In this document: in pieces, positions 24,901 through 26,723 of the stretch
Layout: every line of letters starts with the position of its first letter
Numbering within the stretch: the stretch's first letter is position 1
From: a virus
IMG/VR virus record: IMGVR_UViG_3300033142_000285
Location: 1 to 26,723 of that record
DNA: 26,723 nt
Strand: one strand, 5' to 3'
Position numbers and translations under genes: made by a program
The notes under the pieces: generated by a model
Told to the model about the DNA's origin: nothing
The model's input: only the letters and a program-made list of their open reading frames with translations
Databases searched by the model: none

Positions 24901-26723
24901 AGAAGAAGGTAAAAAGCTTTTCGAAGAATTAGATAAAATAGAAATATCACAAGGTAAAAACTGGAATGACACTACTAAAGATCTTAATACTGAGTTTAAA
25001 GATATGCTACCAAAAGATACTGATGGTAATAGTATACCTTTTGAGACTCCAACAGGTAAAAATGGTTTACAACAGGTCATGCAAGATCCTGTTAGGAAAG
25101 CTTCTTATGATAAAACTCAAACAAGTATATTAAACAGATTAGAACCATCTTTAATTAACTCTGGTGTATTAACTACCTCAATGGGTTATAACTCTCTTAA
25201 AGTTCCAGTAAAGGGCAAAGGTGGTAAAGTGGAAATGAAAAACCTAAGTAAGTCTTTAAAGTTAAATAAAGAAACTGGAATTTGGGAAACTACTAAAGAA
25301 AAAAGAACTGAAAGTCAATTAATAAATGATTTATTAGATGGTGAAATCAAAGGAACGGTTAACGAACAGGTTGCAAAAGATATAGCTGGTTCTAATATTA
25401 TAGATCCAGGTAGAGTTAAAAAAGAAGTTAATGACTGGATGGAAAGCAAAGGCTTAAAAGAAGGAGAAACCCTTTCACCTGAACTAAGATCTGAGTTAAG
25501 AGACTTTGTAAGAAAAAGAGTGGCTGGTAAAGAGGGTGATTTAGAAGGCGTCATGGCTGCTAATAAAAACCTTCGTGATCATTATTATGTTGACGGTGTT
25601 TACGCAGAACTACAAGCCGCTTACGAAAAAGGACCTAATGCTTTAAAAGAAGCTGTTGATAATGTAAACAAGCAGTTTCAGATACAAACCAATATAAGCA
25701 AAGGTATTATAAAAGGTACAGCTACTGTTAAAGACGTTTCTATAAAAAGAGGTGATCAAAGTATTGAAAAAAATATAAGTGGTTTACATTCCGAACATTA
25801 CTTACAACTTCAAAAGTTTCATGATACATTTATAAAACAAGCATTAAAGAATATAGATAACCCTGCAGAATTTAAAAAAGTTTACGAGGAATTAAGTACT
25901 GAATTTGAACAAGGCTTAGTAGCTAAAGAATATCAGATGCGTTATGACTCTAAAGCGGAAGGTGGACCAGCAATGTACAGTGGTCCTACACCTTTAACTT
26001 TAGGTACATCAAACTTTCAAGGAGGTACTTATTTAGATGGTAAAGGACTTAATGTTGGTAATAGTATGCTTGATCTTACTACTGGCAAAACAATAACAGA
26101 AAAAATTGTAGAAGCAGGATTTACTGGTGAAGTGGATATGTACACTAAAAACTTTCAAGAAGTTCTTAAAGATATAGAAAACTACGAGTTTGGAAGTAAA
26201 ACATTAGATAACCCAACTATTGAAGTAGGTTTAAACAATCTTGCTGGTCAAGGTTTAGATGCTATGAATGGCAAAGGTGATCCTTACAAAGTTGGTATTT
26301 TAGCCGAACAGGTTAAAAGACAAATGGAAAACATGGACGCAACTAATAGAGTCCAAGACAGAAATATAGAAGTATCCGGTAGCATACCATATAGTGGCAA
26401 TAAGTTTTCTAGTAATGTAAATCCTTTAGAATTATCAACTCAAAAATCCTTACAAGAGATACAGCTAGAAGATGCTTTAAATAAAATGGGTAACGAACTA
26501 AACAAGAAACCTGCTGAGGTTATTATGTTTGATGCTGATGGTGTTTTATTGAATGATCCAGATGCTAAGGTTAAAGCAACTATGCCAAATGGTAAAGTTA
26601 TAGAATTAGATGGTGTTCAGTATGCTAAAAGAGGAGAGAAGTTAGCAGCTAAAGGTGCGGAGTTTAACTTCGACATGTTTGATGGTATTACTGATGTTGC
26701 TGTACCAGCTAAGATGTTGCCAG
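18968..26723 (+). CDS. Giant multidomain virion/ejection protein (at least 2585 residues, 3'-truncated)
   Basis: One frame without a stop runs from ATG 18968 to the window end. Residues 1-35 form a small helical head (YSEDQLNKIAEVKGYSLEEL). Residues 39-58 pass from an acidic to a Lys-rich run, probably disordered. Coiled coils lie near 401-445 and 1087-1165. Hydrophobic helices lie near 675-690 (VLPPLVPLISTIVIA) and 809-836. An HExxH site is at 1222-1226 with a possible third ligand at E1311 or E1314. A conserved-looking SLNAFVNRHLKERAKEI is at 1574-1590, and a GNRKDRLALMIAEQAI helix at about 1801-1816. A HAD-like FDADGVL starts at 2521. These order and composition features match the giant polyvalent proteins described for phages, which are packed in the head and delivered with DNA. 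Their enzymatic role in the host is unproven. The start follows TATAATAAAA, with A at -3. Confidence 0.85.
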   Translation, partial: MYKFQDKVYSEDQLNKIAEVKGYSLEELMGKNPEITLVEEEEGDDKDDKKKKKEKKAKVGKPSGPVVAEKTQPTGPQNTVLDSENSSLDSFKITDIKPSETFIKESEDQKEKELELQKKLNLMSLPNYSKDDSGNVNIFTPPTGWSMPMNKQDNFFEGIDMNGIITPYDEQGPDYFKRGNQIYNEDYEEGRGQPGFMEQDRIRIQKEGYTGQVNNLESQYEFEQGLLYSKIHSKGSAVQVPIENAIYKALSEGGQTIAGNRLADITLYPHTNHEKFAFADVVMKTLAANTGDDVFYSKSGSAEGVTQEDAPSFFYTSATVVPTFIYDPRDSEADEVYKKALKMLDNWNITLPDLQNRKSQAVEKDLYKDDLIKYGDTYSVNKFIEKEGSYYLSGDEKIIASLEDQRATMQAEISNLSNSPEKALEAQKELDRIEERLTELKGEGVRQLYDPATGSFVDATKASEEAKTLDEKTFEDAEEIVANNDYEAIVAWRRNSYYKLRSLMKEASSADLKGEMSLVEDIEQLIVDVGKFGGFSDITGGTGPGDVIERVQKRGAKGEEVGYIPGKIPGSHVLSSQVEEALEQFITLNKAVELNINPLTQEKDNLGVEFIDEVYYNIFGERVSSRTGSGNYFPLGNREQKQHFANAFAMNNYNLNSTQLEVLDKSITEMATLDVLPPLVPLISTIVIAKKTPTWSATTKYIDKIGNLLKGGGKSRLWNNTVDILWGSGVSTTGGQSALKETLLLSGAEKINAELYGSEQGNVLMGTSLGANNAALSKMSNKILLGRIPLVSPLLRQIERAESRLSKGVGLVTKPIVGGGTATGTMIVSEAVVLEIESLKENGKFAEAAELEKLTETEHVLSTFFAMTAMQMSSGTYRNVKDLLSKDIQKMPLETPEVKSALDLLGLELESKDGKKGVNDMSSAELDATIESLFIEKNGTDPSFINKSIEGPIQFDPYRAEKTKYVEARNVLNTYKDIKFAKVQADNYLSEKNVLERNKILDEVDLIARKMKAGIDLTNKENDFLANLPDQGWNSGVLLGEAIGGKSYKDNTQMVNDINKRIENAQQNQRIVNDYGYEPGSAKAEKLTTDLNNLNAIQNNLNTAKNKLKTADGSTRMILENEIESNKLQYDQKVEEIKADNLKHDKVIEKRLLEAAEEVVAMNTGAELIMPPTVDEFQKMHEAENPESNKDVRKMDAFISGNKLIINKARAIETRAITAPKHELFHYLFRNSYKEPATIVNEKGETIKNPEAGKMTKEGLKLVEDFKNSLSESQRRLINERIDNNYRYEKNDKGEFIRDEQGNRIERPENEYAEEVFTAAIDLRGSNKIKKKQLEKIVDYIRPTFPNLKIGSGQEVIEMIKTLDKPTSRNKKAIEQFDAKQGEVGQDVKYSENVTNTEALDLYREKKSLIEANQQLIKEKAPNYLDKAKENSIKIAEINKKMEDKGAQVNLVYELNKDVFLGKPLKEYSPTELENLSKVLAKTRIDKTDSQGNPIYKTDVKTNKPGNVVDKETMPGLGDLYTEYATKIAQKYKNLPDYNEADFVQTLLYGDIGNKKSRGLLSILSIFKGGENNSLNAFVNRHLKERAKEIAAELDTEAGFKGELDVNMKAKDQNMFTKEDTSPKQVASTVLKNVDTDGKIRSSIIDLAKDIEVSKEALNKEIKQKSDPFLTDLRSTVKSDKVVKQVKNSLGTRKQYEDNLNKVYEDVKKIITNDVSVAVDAKWFPFYEVGGTAKVSDARTAGSKIKNEKAGNNINIPVDFTKENFVDYMLGKGEWAFKHDSKGNIIYKDGMPQEISAGTPGNRKDRLALMIAEQAIRDALPQVKSEQLTNKSNELEKILDEIKKQDQDLRGVNYKDPKLIELAKERKNIVDELMTNNVEQVVASLADKLKVNPNTKFSETKIKDLEEILNDFRKSDTKDIVTLESIVNSKGNLSDDEKGIIVSDLNKKYNSILEKGSTGDIAQAKEVKKQELIEKYGEEEGKKLFEELDKIEISQGKNWNDTTKDLNTEFKDMLPKDTDGNSIPFETPTGKNGLQQVMQDPVRKASYDKTQTSILNRLEPSLINSGVLTTSMGYNSLKVPVKGKGGKVEMKNLSKSLKLNKETGIWETTKEKRTESQLINDLLDGEIKGTVNEQVAKDIAGSNIIDPGRVKKEVNDWMESKGLKEGETLSPELRSELRDFVRKRVAGKEGDLEGVMAANKNLRDHYYVDGVYAELQAAYEKGPNALKEAVDNVNKQFQIQTNISKGIIKGTATVKDVSIKRGDQSIEKNISGLHSEHYLQLQKFHDTFIKQALKNIDNPAEFKKVYEELSTEFEQGLVAKEYQMRYDSKAEGGPAMYSGPTPLTLGTSNFQGGTYLDGKGLNVGNSMLDLTTGKTITEKIVEAGFTGEVDMYTKNFQEVLKDIENYEFGSKTLDNPTIEVGLNNLAGQGLDAMNGKGDPYKVGILAEQVKRQMENMDATNRVQDRNIEVSGSIPYSGNKFSSNVNPLELSTQKSLQEIQLEDALNKMGNELNKKPAEVIMFDADGVLLNDPDAKVKATMPNGKVIELDGVQYAKRGEKLAAKGAEFNFDMFDGITDVAVPAKMLP
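22631..22645 (+). other. HExxH zinc-metallopeptidase-like site in the giant protein
   Basis: Codons for H-E-L-F-H (residues 1222-1226) follow a helix-like lead KARAIETRAITAPK. About 85 residues later comes ENEYAEEVFTAAID (E1309-D1322), which could supply the third metal ligand (E1311 or E1314), as in gluzincin-type peptidases. The surrounding pattern, a strand ending in INKARAIET before the motif, recalls a peptidase-like domain in giant proteins of uncultured phages. Activity is not shown. Confidence 0.6.
26519..26723 (+). other. HAD-like phosphatase N-terminal motif in the giant protein (cut by window)
   Basis: Residues 2518 onward read VIMFDADGVLLNDPDAKV, then a TMPNGKVIEL strand and a GAEFNFDMFDG segment. 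A hydrophobic strand ending in DxDGV (nucleophile D2522, second Asp D2524) is motif I of haloacid dehalogenase-fold phosphatases. The following strands match the remembered phage subgroup that usually reads FDxDDTL. Motifs II-IV lie beyond the window. Confidence 0.6.

Noticed and set aside
24526-25080. A 184-codon open frame on the - strand
   Set aside because: It is the antisense of the Lys/Glu-rich giant protein; the Ser/Leu/Phe-rich translation is what reverse reading of such codons gives. All other minus-strand frames in the window were rejected for the same reason.
26528-26548. DADGV read as an RNA polymerase catalytic motif (DxDxD), as in crAss-like virion polymerases
   Set aside because: The third Asp is missing, and the preceding hydrophobic strand and following TMPNG and FNFDMFDG segments fit a HAD-like domain better.
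1-26723. CRISPR array, tRNA genes, insertion sequences, integrase or attachment sites
   Set aside because: No regularly spaced repeats, cloverleaf-like segments, transposase or recombinase motifs or terminal inverted repeats were seen; the window is almost entirely coding for virion proteins.

Overview
The window is a stretch of the virion-structure (late) gene block of a tailed double-stranded DNA bacteriophage. It has no host-like metabolic, ribosomal or tRNA genes. Every gene lies on the + strand, in tight head-to-tail order, and the order is the classic packaging-head-neck-tail-ejection series. The DNA is AT-rich. None of the gene starts has a visible Shine-Dalgarno sequence. Most ATG codons are instead preceded by an A/T-rich leader with A at -3 and T at -2. 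That pattern is typical of Bacteroidota hosts, so a phage of a (probably aquatic) Bacteroidota bacterium is the best inference. The wording of several proteins resembles uncultured marine podovirus-like and crAss-like structural modules, judged from memory of such families rather than from a search. The short-tailed (podovirus-like) reading rests on the gene set: portal, ring/neck proteins and very large tail-hub and ejection-type proteins, with no tape measure followed by a sheath or baseplate set.

Layout: (1) 2-1570, large terminase, cut at its 5' end by the window edge; (2) 1571-3976, portal; (3) 4000-5082, scaffold-like protein; (4) 5095-6555, major capsid protein, followed by a strong intrinsic terminator; (5) 6617-7402, a 261-residue protein of unknown function, followed by a second strong terminator; (6) 7458-9371, two neck/connector-type proteins; (7) 9378-16301, two large beta-rich proteins (1716 and 589 residues) that probably make the tail hub/nozzle and its appendages; (8) 16298-18952, two helical Q/A/K-rich proteins that look like internal virion (ejection) proteins; (9) 18968 to the end, one uninterrupted frame of at least 2585 codons that runs off the window. 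It carries an HExxH metallopeptidase-like site and, at the cut end, a HAD-like DxD motif, and looks like a giant multidomain (polyvalent) virion protein.

How the parts fit: terminase pumps DNA through the portal into a shell made by the capsid protein around the scaffold. The neck proteins close the portal, the two large beta-rich proteins form the tail, and the last three genes are probably packed in the head and delivered with the genome. The most unusual features are the giant enzyme-bearing protein and the pair of hairpin terminators bracketing a single unknown gene inside an otherwise continuous operon. There is no gene-free stretch longer than about 60 bases.
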